Assembly: GCF_003339865.1 (NCBI RefSeq)
Contig: NZ_QPKV01000013.1
Coordinates: 84,925 to 148,924 of the forward strand
Direction: 5' to 3'
DNA: 64,000 bases
From: Pedobacter chinensis
Lineage (GTDB): Bacteria > Bacteroidota > Bacteroidia > Sphingobacteriales > Sphingobacteriaceae
Part shown: positions 10,239-18,339 of the stretch, in pieces
Numbering within the stretch: the first letter of the stretch is position 1
Layout of the letters: each line of letters opens with the position of its first letter
Position numbers and translations under genes: made by a program
The notes under the pieces: generated by a model
What the model was told of the DNA's origin: nothing
The model's input: the letters and a program-made list of their open reading frames with translations, nothing else
Database searches by the model: none

Positions 10239-11132
10239 ATGGAAAAGCCTGTAGCATTAGGTGTAGATATTGGTGGTTCGCATATAACGGCCGCATTAAT
10301 AAATTTAGAAACGAGATCACTGGTCAAAAATTCAATTAAACGTAGCGCCGTCAACTCGCAGGAAAGTAAGGAAGTAATTTTAAAGGCTTGGGTTAATATT
10401 ATTAACGATGCATTCAACGGGATGCCAAATTCATCAAAATTGATTGGCATTGCTATGCCTGGTCCATTTGATTATGAAGAAGGCATTTCTTTAATCAAGG
10501 ATCAGGATAAATTTAAATCGTTGTTTAACGTCAATGTAAAAGAAGAACTCGCTCAGCGTTTAGAAATACCATCAGAAAATATTCACTTTATTAATGATGC
10601 AGCAGGATTTTTGCAAGGAGAGGTTTTTGCTGGCGCAGCCAAAGGAAATGCAAATGTATTGGGCCTTACGCTCGGTACAGGTTTAGGTTCTTCTATTTGC
10701 GTAAATCACAAAGCTACTGATGCTGATTTATGGAATTCTGAATTTCTAAGTGGAATCGCTGAAGATTATTTATCAACACGTTGGTTTGTAAAAAGATATA
10801 ATCAATTAAGCGGGAAAACGCTTGATGGGGTAAAAGAACTTGTTGCGGCTGTAAAAGTAGACCAGTTGGCAATTCAGGTATTTATGGAATTTGGGTATAA
10901 TCTTGCCCAGTTTCTAATCCCGATCATTAATAAAAACAAAATTGATACTGTTATTATTGGTGGAAACATTGCTCAGGCTTTTAATGAATTTTCGCCCGAA
11001 TTAATTGCCACTTTGAAAGGAAATGAAATTGACGCCAGCATTAAAATTTCTGAGTTAAAAGAACATGCTGCTTTAATTGGTGCTGCAAGTTGTTGCGATC
11101 TTAGTTTTAATGATTTTCCATCAGAGAAATAG
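10239..11132 (+). CDS. ROK-family sugar kinase
   Basis: Cytoplasmic sugar kinase of the ROK family. The ATP-binding motif GVDIGGSHITAA (residues 8-19), FINDAAGFLQGE with catalytic Asp120, and LGLTLGTGLGSS (143-152) are all present. The canonical ROK zinc motif (CxCGxxGCxE) is absent from the stretch after the GTGLG loop, so this is a non-canonical member. It sits 44 bp after a GH92 gene in the mannan locus. Mannose is therefore the likely substrate, giving mannose 6-phosphate, but glucose cannot be excluded. Cytoplasmic location fits the lack of a signal peptide. Confidence 0.85.
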   Translation: MEKPVALGVDIGGSHITAALINLETRSLVKNSIKRSAVNSQESKEVILKAWVNIINDAFNGMPNSSKLIGIAMPGPFDYEEGISLIKDQDKFKSLFNVNVKEELAQRLEIPSENIHFINDAAGFLQGEVFAGAAKGNANVLGLTLGTGLGSSICVNHKATDADLWNSEFLSGIAEDYLSTRWFVKRYNQLSGKTLDGVKELVAAVKVDQLAIQVFMEFGYNLAQFLIPIINKNKIDTVIIGGNIAQAFNEFSPELIATLKGNEIDASIKISELKEHAALIGAASCCDLSFNDFPSEK

Positions 11133-11235
11133 ACGACTTCAAAAATGTTATAAAGATTCAACTATTTACTAAAACGTTTTACATATTATCGTTATTTTGC
11201 AAACGATATTGATCCAGATAAACAAACATAGATTT

Positions 11236-11907
11236 ATGAAAAAATCATCAATTTTAGCTTTTTTTGCATTCATTGCATTATTACCATTATCAAGAGTGTC
11301 AGCTCAGGAAACAATCAAACGAAAAGGTTATACTTTAACCTTCGAAAGCAACTTCAATGAGCTTGATCCTCAACTGAAAAAACGATTGATAGAAACATTT
11401 TTTGTGGTTTATCCCAAACTTTCAAAAGAGTACAATCCAAATACCCTTAAAACAGTCAAGTTCTTTATTGACACTGCCTACAAAGGTGTGGCTGCAACAT
11501 CAAACGGAATCGTTACCTACAGCTCTTTATGGATGGTTAAACACCCTGAAGATATAGATGTGGTTACCCATGAGGTTATGCACATCGTTCAGGATTATGG
11601 TAACAGCGTTGGCCCGGGTTGGTTAACAGAAGGCATCGCAGATTATGCCCGTTATAAATTTGGAGTGGACAACCCTGGTGCCAAATGGGCATTACCTCCG
11701 CTAAAACCTGAACACCATTATAAAAATAGCTACAGAATTACGGCCCGGTTTTTCGCCTGGATAGAAAAGAATGTTAAACAGGGCACAATTAAAGCGGTTG
11801 ACGCTTCATTAAGAGATCATACTTATAAACCAGAAATATGGACTAAGTTAACAGGTAAAGATTTAGATGGACTTTGGGCAGATTATGTAAATAATCCTGA
11901 ACTTTAA
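11236..11907 (+). CDS. Basic secretory protein (BSP) family zinc peptidase-like protein
   Basis: Exported protein of the plant-type basic secretory protein family, a presumed zinc metallopeptidase fold. It has the HExxH motif HEVMH (H112, E113, H116) followed by GPGWLTEGIADYARY, which supplies a third ligand candidate. The ATG at 11236 is chosen because it starts the signal peptide (MKKSSILAFFAFIALLPLSRVSAQ); an upstream ATG at 11197 would put 13 extra residues in front. It lies between the ROK kinase and the second GH92 gene. Attack on mannoproteins, exposing glycan, is a plausible role inferred from context. Confidence 0.85.
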   Translation: MKKSSILAFFAFIALLPLSRVSAQETIKRKGYTLTFESNFNELDPQLKKRLIETFFVVYPKLSKEYNPNTLKTVKFFIDTAYKGVAATSNGIVTYSSLWMVKHPEDIDVVTHEVMHIVQDYGNSVGPGWLTEGIADYARYKFGVDNPGAKWALPPLKPEHHYKNSYRITARFFAWIEKNVKQGTIKAVDASLRDHTYKPEIWTKLTGKDLDGLWADYVNNPEL

Positions 11908-11955
11908 TTGCGATTTACACAAACTCAAACACATAAATAAATAAAAAATGAAACC

Positions 11956-11998
11956 ATCATGATTTTCCGAACCACAAAGAAAGGATTAAAATCATGAT
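11956..11998 (+). other. Intergenic hairpin upstream of second GH92
   Basis: Perfect 11-bp inverted repeat (ATCATGATTTT and AAAATCATGAT) with a 21-base loop in the 126-bp gap. No U-run follows on the plus strand, so it is not an obvious intrinsic terminator. It may be an RNA stability or processing element. Confidence 0.4.
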
Positions 11999-12033
11999 AG
12001 CTTTATCACAGATAAAAACAAAAAAATTAATCG

Positions 12034-14322
12034 ATGAAAAAATTATTTATCGCTCTGTTAAGCTTCGCAGCATCTGCTGGTTTTGCACAAACAGTTGGCA
12101 AAATTACCGATCCGGTAGATTGGATCAACCCTTTGATGGGAACACAATCCAAGCCTAGTTTATCAAATGGAAATACTTACCCTGCAATTGGTTTGCCTTG
12201 GGGAATGAATATGTGGACACCTCAAACCGGTAAAATGGGCGATGGATGGGCTTATACTTATGATGCTGATAAAATTCGCGGATTTAAGCAAACGCATCAA
12301 CCTTCTCCGTGGATGAATGATTATGCTGCATTTTCCATTATGCCCGTTACGGGAAAATTAAGATTTACCGAAGATGAGCGTGCAAGCTGGTTTAGCCACA
12401 AAGCAGAGGTTTCCAAACCTTATTACTACAGTGTTTATTTAGCTGATGCTAATGTAACAACAGAAATTACACCAACGGAAAGAGCAGCTCAGTTTAGATT
12501 CACTTTCCCTAAAACGGATAGCTCATATGTTGTTGTGGATGCATTGGATAAAGGATCGTACATCAAAATTATTCCGGCAGAACGAAAAATTATCGGCTAT
12601 ACCACTAAATATGCCCGTGGTCCGCTACCCAAAAACTTTAAAAACTACTTTGTTATTTATTTTAACAAAGATTTTAAACTCGCTCAAACCTGGAATGGTA
12701 AAAAATTAAAAGACAATGAGCTGGAGTTGGAAAGCGACCATAGCGGTGCTATTGTTGGCTTCAAAACTTCAAAAGGCGAGCAGGTAACGGCTAAAGTTGC
12801 TTCATCTTTTATCAGTTTTGAACAAGCAGATCTAAACTTAAAAAGAGAGTTGGCTAACGATAGTTTTGATGCCACAAAAACAAAAGGAAGAGCAATCTGG
12901 AACAAAACATTGAGCAAAATTGCTGTAGAGGGTGGTACAATTGATCAGACACGTACATTTTATTCCTGCCTGTACCGTACTTTATTTTTCCCTAATAAAT
13001 TATATGAACTCGATGCAAATAATAAAATTGTGCACTGGAGTCCATATAATGGAGAGATTCTACCTGGTTATATGTTTGCAGGAACCGGATTTTGGGATAC
13101 TTTTAGGGCTTTATATCCTTTCTTAAACTTAGTTTATCCTTCTATTAATAAAGAAATGCAACAAGGATTAATTAACGATTACAAAGAAGGAGGATGGTTG
13201 CCAGAATGGAGTAGTCCGGGTTATGCAAATATTATGGTGGGTAATAACTCTGCATCGGTGGTTTCTGATGCTTACATTAAAGGTTTACGTGGTTACGATA
13301 TTCAAACCCTTTGGGAAGCGCTGAAACACGGTGCCAATAATGAGGGGCCAATGGAGGCTGTTGGTCGTGATGGAGTTAAATACTACAATGAATTGGGTTA
13401 TGTGCCTTTCGATGTAAAGAAAAACGAAAATGCTGCTAAAACTTTAGAATATGCTTATGATGATTTCACGATTTATCAGCTGGGAAGAGCTTTGGGTAAG
13501 CCAGCTTCAGAAATCGACATCTACAAAAAAAGAGCAATGAATTATAAAAACCTTTTTGATCCGGCTTCTGGGTTAATGAGGGGTAAAAATCAGGATGGTA
13601 CTTTCCAAAGCCCTTTTAGTCCTTTTAAATGGGGTGGTGCATTTACCGAAGGGAATAGCTGGCATTACACATGGTCGGTATTTCAGGATATTGATGGATT
13701 GGCAAAATTGATGGGTGGCCACGATAAATTTGTAACTAAACTCGATTCGGTTTTCTCTATGCCGCCAATTTTTGATGAAAGCGCTTATGGCGGGGTAATC
13801 CATGAAATTAGAGAGATGCAAATTGCCAATATGGGGCAGTATGCTCATGGAAATCAGCCAATTCAGCACATGATTTATCTGTACAATTATGGTGGTGCAC
13901 CTTATAAAACCCAATACTGGGTAAGAGAAACCATGAACAGAATGTATAAAGCTACGCCTGATGGTTATTGTGGAGATGAAGACAACGGGCAAACTTCAGC
14001 CTGGTATATTTTCTCTGCAATGGGTTTTTATCCGGTAACGCCAGCTACAGATCAGTATGTTTTAGGTGCACCTTTATTTAAGAAAGTAACCTTAACATTG
14101 GAAAATGGAAAATCGGTTGTGATTAATGCTGCGGCAAATAGTGATAGCAATCGTTATGTACAATCGCTTCAAATGAATGGCAAACCCTATTCAAAAAACT
14201 GGATTAGCCATAGTGGTTTACAAAAAGGAGCGGTGTTTAACTTTAATATGTCTTCAACTCCAAATAAGACAAGAGGCGCTAACCCTGCTGATTTCCCTTA
14301 TTCGTTATCAACAGAAAAATAA
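12034..14322 (+). CDS. GH92 exo-alpha-mannosidase (second copy)
   Basis: Second GH92 of the mannan locus, clearly paralogous to the one at 7927 but well diverged. It has a signal peptide (MKKLFIALLSFAASAGFAQ), the N-terminal SNGNTYPAIGLPWGMNMWTPQTG block, FTEGNSWHYTWSVFQD with E539 as presumed acid, and YCGDEDNGQTSAWY with D648/D650 as presumed bases. The His-Glu pair of the alpha-1,2-type enzymes is present (VIHEIREM). Two diverged GH92 enzymes probably remove different mannose linkages. It is the last gene of the locus, followed directly by a strong terminator. Length 762 aa is normal. Confidence 0.95.
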   Translation: MKKLFIALLSFAASAGFAQTVGKITDPVDWINPLMGTQSKPSLSNGNTYPAIGLPWGMNMWTPQTGKMGDGWAYTYDADKIRGFKQTHQPSPWMNDYAAFSIMPVTGKLRFTEDERASWFSHKAEVSKPYYYSVYLADANVTTEITPTERAAQFRFTFPKTDSSYVVVDALDKGSYIKIIPAERKIIGYTTKYARGPLPKNFKNYFVIYFNKDFKLAQTWNGKKLKDNELELESDHSGAIVGFKTSKGEQVTAKVASSFISFEQADLNLKRELANDSFDATKTKGRAIWNKTLSKIAVEGGTIDQTRTFYSCLYRTLFFPNKLYELDANNKIVHWSPYNGEILPGYMFAGTGFWDTFRALYPFLNLVYPSINKEMQQGLINDYKEGGWLPEWSSPGYANIMVGNNSASVVSDAYIKGLRGYDIQTLWEALKHGANNEGPMEAVGRDGVKYYNELGYVPFDVKKNENAAKTLEYAYDDFTIYQLGRALGKPASEIDIYKKRAMNYKNLFDPASGLMRGKNQDGTFQSPFSPFKWGGAFTEGNSWHYTWSVFQDIDGLAKLMGGHDKFVTKLDSVFSMPPIFDESAYGGVIHEIREMQIANMGQYAHGNQPIQHMIYLYNYGGAPYKTQYWVRETMNRMYKATPDGYCGDEDNGQTSAWYIFSAMGFYPVTPATDQYVLGAPLFKKVTLTLENGKSVVINAAANSDSNRYVQSLQMNGKPYSKNWISHSGLQKGAVFNFNMSSTPNKTRGANPADFPYSLSTEK

Positions 14323-14368
14323 AAAATCGGACTGCAACTTGCTACTTACAGTCCGATTTTAACCCAAA
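14323..14368. terminator. Intrinsic terminator of the mannan PUL
   Basis: Perfect 12-bp stem AAAATCGGACTG and CAGTCCGATTTT (14323-14334 and 14349-14360), starting at the GH92 stop codon. The A-run and U-run flanks make it usable from both strands. Confidence 0.85.
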
Positions 14369-14380
14369 ATAAGATCAAAA

Positions 14381-14462
14381 AAGAAATGGGGATTCCACTT
14401 AATTGCAGAATCCCCATCATCTAAATTAACGCTCTCAATTATATAAACGCTATAAATGGAAA
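14381..14462 (-). ncRNA. Candidate small RNA or structured repeat, copy 1
   Basis: This element recurs at 15943-16030. On the minus strand it holds AGCGTTTAT, then GAGAGCGTTAATTTAGATG, and ends in a hairpin (14386-14417, stem ATGGGGATTC/GAATCCCCAT) followed by TTCTTTTTT, as an intrinsic terminator would. The partner copy has ACGGGGAT/ATCCCCGT, so a T-A pair became C-G in both arms, which supports a conserved RNA structure. A box resembling -7 (TAATTTCC) lies just upstream on the minus strand. The strand and transcription itself are inferred. Confidence 0.5.
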
Positions 14463-14488
14463 TTATTGCATGATGCAATAATTTTTTT
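14462..14488 (+). terminator. Palindromic intrinsic terminator
   Basis: The sequence contains the perfect inverted repeat ATTATTGCAT, G, ATGCAATAAT followed by seven T. No annotated gene ends here, so it could close a plus-strand transcript crossing the repeated element. Confidence 0.6.
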
Positions 14489-14520
14489 GTTTTAGGTTTT
14501 TATTACCCTTTTACCCTCCA

Positions 14521-14545
14521 AGGTTGGCGACTCACCAACCTTTTT
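14521..14545 (+). terminator. Intrinsic terminator upstream of rpiA
   Basis: Stem AGGTTGG/CCAACCT with a seven-base loop and five T. It is the third terminator-like hairpin in the 313-bp gap between the mannan locus and rpiA. The rest of the gap holds the repeated element and presumably the rpiA promoter. Confidence 0.6.
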
Positions 14546-14635
14546 ATCCGTTAATAATATTTGACTGATGATTTGTTCGGTGCATTACATAACAGGGGGA
14601 TGGGTGTTTTATCTTAATTTCCTAACTTTACCTTC

Positions 14636-15316
14636 ATGGAAACGAATAACCAGGATGCCGAAAAATTAGCAGCCGCCATTGAAGCGGTAAAGTTGGTAAA
14701 AGATGGATACATTGTAGGTTTAGGTACCGGGAGTACTGCTACATTCGCCATCAAAGAACTGGGTAAAATGGTACAGCAGGGATTAAAAATCAAAGCAGCA
14801 GCCAGCTCAATACAAACTGAAGCACTGGCCAGATCTTTTGGCATTGAAATAATTGATATGGGAATACTGTCTTCCATTGATATCAGTATTGATGGTGCAG
14901 ATGAATTTACAGAATCCCTTGAACTAATTAAAGGTGGCGGAGGTGCACTTTTCCGCGAGAAAATAATGGCTTCATTAAGCAAAAAAACAATAGTCGTTAC
15001 CGATGCATCTAAAAAAGTTGAACAGCTTGGTGCGTTTACAGTTCCTGTTGAGGTTGTTCCTCTCGCTTATCAATATGTATTTGAGCAAATAATTAAACTT
15101 GGTGGCAAAGGAATGAGACGGATCAAAAATGACAAAACTTTTGTTACCGATAATGGTAACTTCATTATTGATGCAGATTTTGGATTAATTCGCAAACCTG
15201 TTCAGCTAGCCAGTGAGTTAAACCAAATTGATGGATTGCTTGCACATGGTTTATTTATAAATCTAACATCAAAAGTAATCATGAGCCAGGGCAGTGAAAT
15301 AATCGTTTTTGAGTAG
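14636..15316 (+). CDS. rpiA: Ribose-5-phosphate isomerase A
   Basis: Interconverts ribose 5-phosphate and ribulose 5-phosphate in the pentose phosphate pathway, in the cytoplasm. All family blocks are visible: VGLGTGSTATF (27-37), the catalytic ISIDGADE (83-90), and LIKGGGGALFREKI (97-110), then the C-terminal substrate loop. At 226 residues it has the usual length. The gene stands alone, bracketed by the two copies of the repeated hairpin element. Confidence 0.97.
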   Translation: METNNQDAEKLAAAIEAVKLVKDGYIVGLGTGSTATFAIKELGKMVQQGLKIKAAASSIQTEALARSFGIEIIDMGILSSIDISIDGADEFTESLELIKGGGGALFREKIMASLSKKTIVVTDASKKVEQLGAFTVPVEVVPLAYQYVFEQIIKLGGKGMRRIKNDKTFVTDNGNFIIDADFGLIRKPVQLASELNQIDGLLAHGLFINLTSKVIMSQGSEIIVFE

Positions 15317-15416
15317 ATTTTACCGGGAAATTTTAACCTGTTAAAAAAGTTCAAATATTTTAACCGACAGTTTTATCTCACTTACCGATAATTTAAACTT
15401 ATTCGGAGAAAACTCA

Positions 15417-15447
15417 TTCCATAACTTCCAGATCCATGATACATTTG
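15417..15447 (+). promoter_or_regulatory. Candidate Bacteroidota promoter for the LiaF-like gene
   Basis: A -7 box TACATTTG (15440-15447) fits TANNTTTG, with TTC in place of TTG 20 bp upstream. It is 20 bp from the start codon at 15467. Confidence 0.45.
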
Positions 15448-15466
15448 AATATAAATACAAACGGTC

Positions 15467-15856
15467 ATGGAAACTTTAATCAAAAAAAATCAGGCAGAAA
15501 AACAATTAGGTTTAGGAATTTTAATTGTTGTAATCGGTTCAGTTTTCTTATTAAGAAACTCAGGCATTGATATTCCACGCTGGATTTTAAGCTGGCACAC
15601 TATTATGTTAGGTGCCGGTTTATGGATTGGTTATCGCAGGAACTTCCAGGGCGGGGGTTGGTTAGCCCTTACCATTATTGGCGCAATTTTTACCCTTAAA
15701 CATATCGTTGTTTTCGACTTCGAATTATCAAGGATTACCACGGCATTGGTATTAATCGCCCTTGGTTTATATGTAATACTAAAACCAAAAAAGGTAACAA
15801 CTTTCAAAAATTATGGGCAGGCCAATCAATCTGATTTTAAAGATTTGAATTCATAA
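15467..15856 (+). CDS. Small multi-pass membrane protein, LiaI/LiaF-like (DUF5668-type)
   Basis: A 129-residue protein with about four hydrophobic helices: LGLGILIVVIGSVFLLRNSG, WHTIMLGAGLWIGY, GWLALTIIGAIFTL and TALVLIALGLYVIL. The pattern GxxxxxxGxxLLLxN followed by short loops is typical of LiaI/LiaF-like transmembrane regions found in envelope-stress-related proteins. No soluble sensor domain follows, so it is a stand-alone membrane unit. The terminator at 15883 closes the transcript. The specific function is unknown. Confidence 0.7.
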   Translation: METLIKKNQAEKQLGLGILIVVIGSVFLLRNSGIDIPRWILSWHTIMLGAGLWIGYRRNFQGGGWLALTIIGAIFTLKHIVVFDFELSRITTALVLIALGLYVILKPKKVTTFKNYGQANQSDFKDLNS

Positions 15857-15882
15857 AAATTCTTAACTCCATCATATATCAG

Positions 15883-15914
15883 AAAGGGACATTATTTGAA
15901 TTGTCCCTTTTTTT
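15883..15914 (+). terminator. Intrinsic terminator
   Basis: Stem AAAGGGACA/TGTCCCTTT with a ten-base loop and a T-run, just after the LiaF-like gene. Confidence 0.8.
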
Positions 15915-15942
15915 GCATTAACGCTTTTCAGAAAAAAATTTC

Positions 15943-16030
15943 AAAAAAGAAACGGGGATTCCACCATTATAGGCAGTATCCCCGTCATCTAAATTAACGC
16001 TCTCGCATACATAAACGCTGAGAATGGAAA
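15943..16030 (-). ncRNA. Candidate small RNA or structured repeat, copy 2
   Basis: Second copy of the element at 14381-14462. The block CATCTAAATTAACGCTCTC is identical in both, and ATAAACGCT and AATGGAA are kept at the same spacing. The hairpin (15952-15985) is followed on the minus strand by TTTCTTTTTT. Loop bases differ while the stem is preserved by paired changes. On the minus strand it could be a 3'-UTR-derived RNA of the araC-type gene at 16065, or be transcribed from its own start (TATTTTCC at the position of a -7 box). Confidence 0.5.
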
Positions 16031-16042
16031 ATATTGTATGGA

Positions 16043-16070
16043 GTTTAATTTTTTTTAAAAAAAATTAAAC
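16043..16070. terminator. Perfect 28-bp palindrome at the end of the GlxA-type gene
   Basis: GTTTAATTTTTTTT and AAAAAAAATTAAAC pair completely. The palindrome overlaps the minus-strand stop codon at 16065 and can act as a terminator from either side. Confidence 0.6.
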
Positions 16071-17051
16071 CTGTAATACCGGTACTTCTTTATGATACTT
16101 ATTTCGATACTCAATAGGCGTTAAACCGGTAATCTTTTTAAAAACATCTCTAAAGGATTTATTATCGGTATAACCAACATCAAACATCACTTCAGTGATG
16201 TTTTTCCGGCTGGATTCAAAACTTCTTTTTGCGGCCTCTACCTTAACCCTTTGAATATATTCAATTACTGTGTTTTTCGTTGCACTTTTAAAACGACGCT
16301 CGAAACTTCTTCTACCCAGCGCAAGCATATCTGCTAACTGGTCAACAGTGATTTTTTCCTGATAATTTCCGTCAATAAATTCTTGAGCCAGTTTAATTTT
16401 AGCATCTTCATGTCCTTTCTGACCTTGAAACATCATAAATGCAAGCTGACTTTCCCGGTCAATATCGATAGCGAAATATTTTGCGGCCAAAATGGCGGTA
16501 TCTCTGTCTGTGTATTTCTCCACCAGATATAAAAGCAGGTTCCAATAAGAATTAGCACCACCACTGGAATACAAACCCTGTGAATCGGTAATAATGCTAC
16601 CATCAACTAAGTCAACTTCCGGAAACATTTCTCTAAATTGATTGGCGAATAACCAATGGGTAGAACATTTCCTGCCATTTAACAAACCAGTAGAAGCAAG
16701 TAAAAAGGCGCCCATACATAAAGAAGCAACTTCTGAGCCTTTAGCATGATGTTTCACAATCCAGGGCAATAATTCCTTATTCTTCTCCAATGCATTATCC
16801 ACATTGCCACTTATTGCAGGGATAAAAATCAGGTCGGTTTGATTAATATCCTGCAGGAGCTTATCTGCATGTACCGAGAACAAACTGTTATTCAACTTCA
16901 CTTCTTTTGATGCAGCAACGAGTTCAACTTTAAACAACGGTTGTTTGCGCGAAGCCTGCAAAAATTCATTTACAGCAGTAAATAAATACCTTGGATCTGC
17001 AATAGCCTCAATAACTGCCGTTTCAGGAACTAAGATGGATATGTGTTTCAT
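16065..17051 (-). CDS. GlxA-family AraC-type transcriptional regulator (DJ-1/PfpI-like domain)
   Basis: Transcription factor with an N-terminal DJ-1/PfpI-like amidotransferase domain (about residues 1-185) and a C-terminal AraC helix-turn-helix pair (about 220-320). The nucleophile-elbow segment ASLCMGAFLLASTGLLNG and KCSTHWLFANQF are typical of the GlxA group. The HTH region shows VDQLADMLALGRRSFERRFK and ITEVMFDVGYTDNKSFRDVFK followed by GLTPIEYRNKY. Nothing next to it identifies its target; it is divergent from the genes at 17298-18133 with a 246-bp gap, so it may regulate them. Confidence 0.9.
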   Translation of the reverse strand: MKHISILVPETAVIEAIADPRYLFTAVNEFLQASRKQPLFKVELVAASKEVKLNNSLFSVHADKLLQDINQTDLIFIPAISGNVDNALEKNKELLPWIVKHHAKGSEVASLCMGAFLLASTGLLNGRKCSTHWLFANQFREMFPEVDLVDGSIITDSQGLYSSGGANSYWNLLLYLVEKYTDRDTAILAAKYFAIDIDRESQLAFMMFQGQKGHEDAKIKLAQEFIDGNYQEKITVDQLADMLALGRRSFERRFKSATKNTVIEYIQRVKVEAAKRSFESSRKNITEVMFDVGYTDNKSFRDVFKKITGLTPIEYRNKYHKEVPVLQV

Positions 17052-17297
17052 CTGTTTGTTTTTTGTCTTTGGTTATCAGTAGGTTGTTCAAAAAAAGTAA
17101 ATCTCCTTGATAGTTATATTAGCACTGCTATCATTCCGAATCAATTGGAGATAACGACTGAACGATATTTTTCAACATCCTTATTTGAACAAAGATAATG
17201 ATGGTGTTTGTCGTAAACAACCCCTGCGATTGTCGTTTCTACATGTTTATGCAATTAGTTTATGCCTGTATGTTTGTATGGTTAATCATTTAGCAGC

Positions 17298-17720
17298 ATG
17301 GAAACATATATTTTTGAGCATGATATTGAGGTGCTATGTGTTACAGCAGTTTCATTTCCAAACGGGGTATTAAAAGCGCATCAGCAACTTCATGCTTTGT
17401 TGCCAGATATAAAACAACGAAGAATTTTTGGAATAAGCAGCCCGGATCAAAATGGGGGAATTATCTATAAAGCTGCTGCAGAAATATTAAATTCAGAAGA
17501 GGCTGATCAATCAGGCCAGGAAACCTTTGTTATTAAAAAGGGAACATATATCTCAATATTGATCAAAAATTTCATGGATGATGTTTCAAAGATTGGTAAA
17601 ACATTTGAAAAGCTGATCAAACAACCCAATATTGATCCTGAAGGTTATTATCTGGAAGATTATATCAATGAAACCGATGTGCGGTGTATGGTGAGGATTA
17701 AAAACAAAAAAATAAATTGA
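17298..17720 (+). CDS. Small effector-binding-like (GyrI-like) protein
   Basis: A 140-residue soluble protein without signal peptide. Its pattern FPNGVLKAHQQLHALLPDIKQRRIFGISSPDQNGGIIYKAAAEI resembles stand-alone GyrI-like or bacterial transcription-activator effector-binding domains, and the C-terminus carries the EDYINETDVRCMVRIKN segment. Assignment is by pattern only. Its stop codon overlaps the TTG start of the VOC gene (TTGA at 17717-17720), so the two are translationally coupled. Divergent from the GlxA-type regulator. Confidence 0.55.
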   Translation: METYIFEHDIEVLCVTAVSFPNGVLKAHQQLHALLPDIKQRRIFGISSPDQNGGIIYKAAAEILNSEEADQSGQETFVIKKGTYISILIKNFMDDVSKIGKTFEKLIKQPNIDPEGYYLEDYINETDVRCMVRIKNKKIN

Positions 17721-18133
17721 CTTATATAAATTCATATTTAACCTTTAACGGTAACTGTAGAGAGGCGATGAACTTTTATCGCGATTGCCTGGGCGGAGAA
17801 CTAATCTTTCAAAGTATTGGAGAATCACCCATGGCAAAAAATATGCCTTTGATCATGTCTGATAAGATATTACATGCTGTACTTACCTCAGAAAACATTG
17901 TCATTATGGGGACTGATATGGTAGAAGAAAAAGGATTAATCAAGGGGAACTCGGTATCACTGATGTTAAACTGTGATAGTGAAGAGGATACTAAAATTTA
18001 TTACGAGAAGCTTTCATCTGGCGGAAAAGCAACCCACCCGCTGCAAAAAACATTTTGGGGTTCGATATTTGGCAATTTAGTTGACAGATTTGGAAATAAC
18101 TGGCTAATCAATTACGATAAAATATATAAATGA
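17717..18133 (+). CDS. VOC (glyoxalase/PhnB-like) family protein
   Basis: Vicinal-oxygen-chelate fold protein of the PhnB type: YLTFNGNCREAMNFYRDCLGGEL at the N-terminus, HAVLTSENIVIMGTDM in the middle, and GSIFGNLVDRFGNNWLINYD at the C-terminus. Substrate unknown; members are usually small cytoplasmic metal-binding proteins or enzymes. The start is a TTG at 17717 overlapping the stop of the preceding gene. The next in-frame ATG would remove the N-terminal beta strand, so TTG is preferred. Confidence 0.8.
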   Translation: MTYINSYLTFNGNCREAMNFYRDCLGGELIFQSIGESPMAKNMPLIMSDKILHAVLTSENIVIMGTDMVEEKGLIKGNSVSLMLNCDSEEDTKIYYEKLSSGGKATHPLQKTFWGSIFGNLVDRFGNNWLINYDKIYK

Positions 18134-18296
18134 AATCTTAAAACCAATTTTAATGGTAACCAACAAATTTTACATGGTTAATGATTATGGATGGTTTTTA
18201 TGAAATTGTTGATCGGTGAAAAAGACATGAAATTGTTAAAAATAGTTAAAACTAAACAGGTAGTTGATTTAAAGCTTTTTAAAAAACAATTATTGT

Positions 18297-18304
18297 TAAC
18301 TTTG
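18297..18304 (+). promoter_or_regulatory. Candidate -7 box TAACTTTG
   Basis: Exact match to TANNTTTG, 36 bp upstream of the alpha/beta hydrolase start at 18340. No clear TTG at -33. Confidence 0.45.
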
Positions 18305-18339
18305 AGTCTTGTGAATTAACCAAACAACTCACAAAACTT

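Noticed and set aside
17185..17373. 62-codon frame upstream of the GyrI-like gene
   Set aside because: It overlaps the start of the better-supported gene at 17298 and has no recognisable features.
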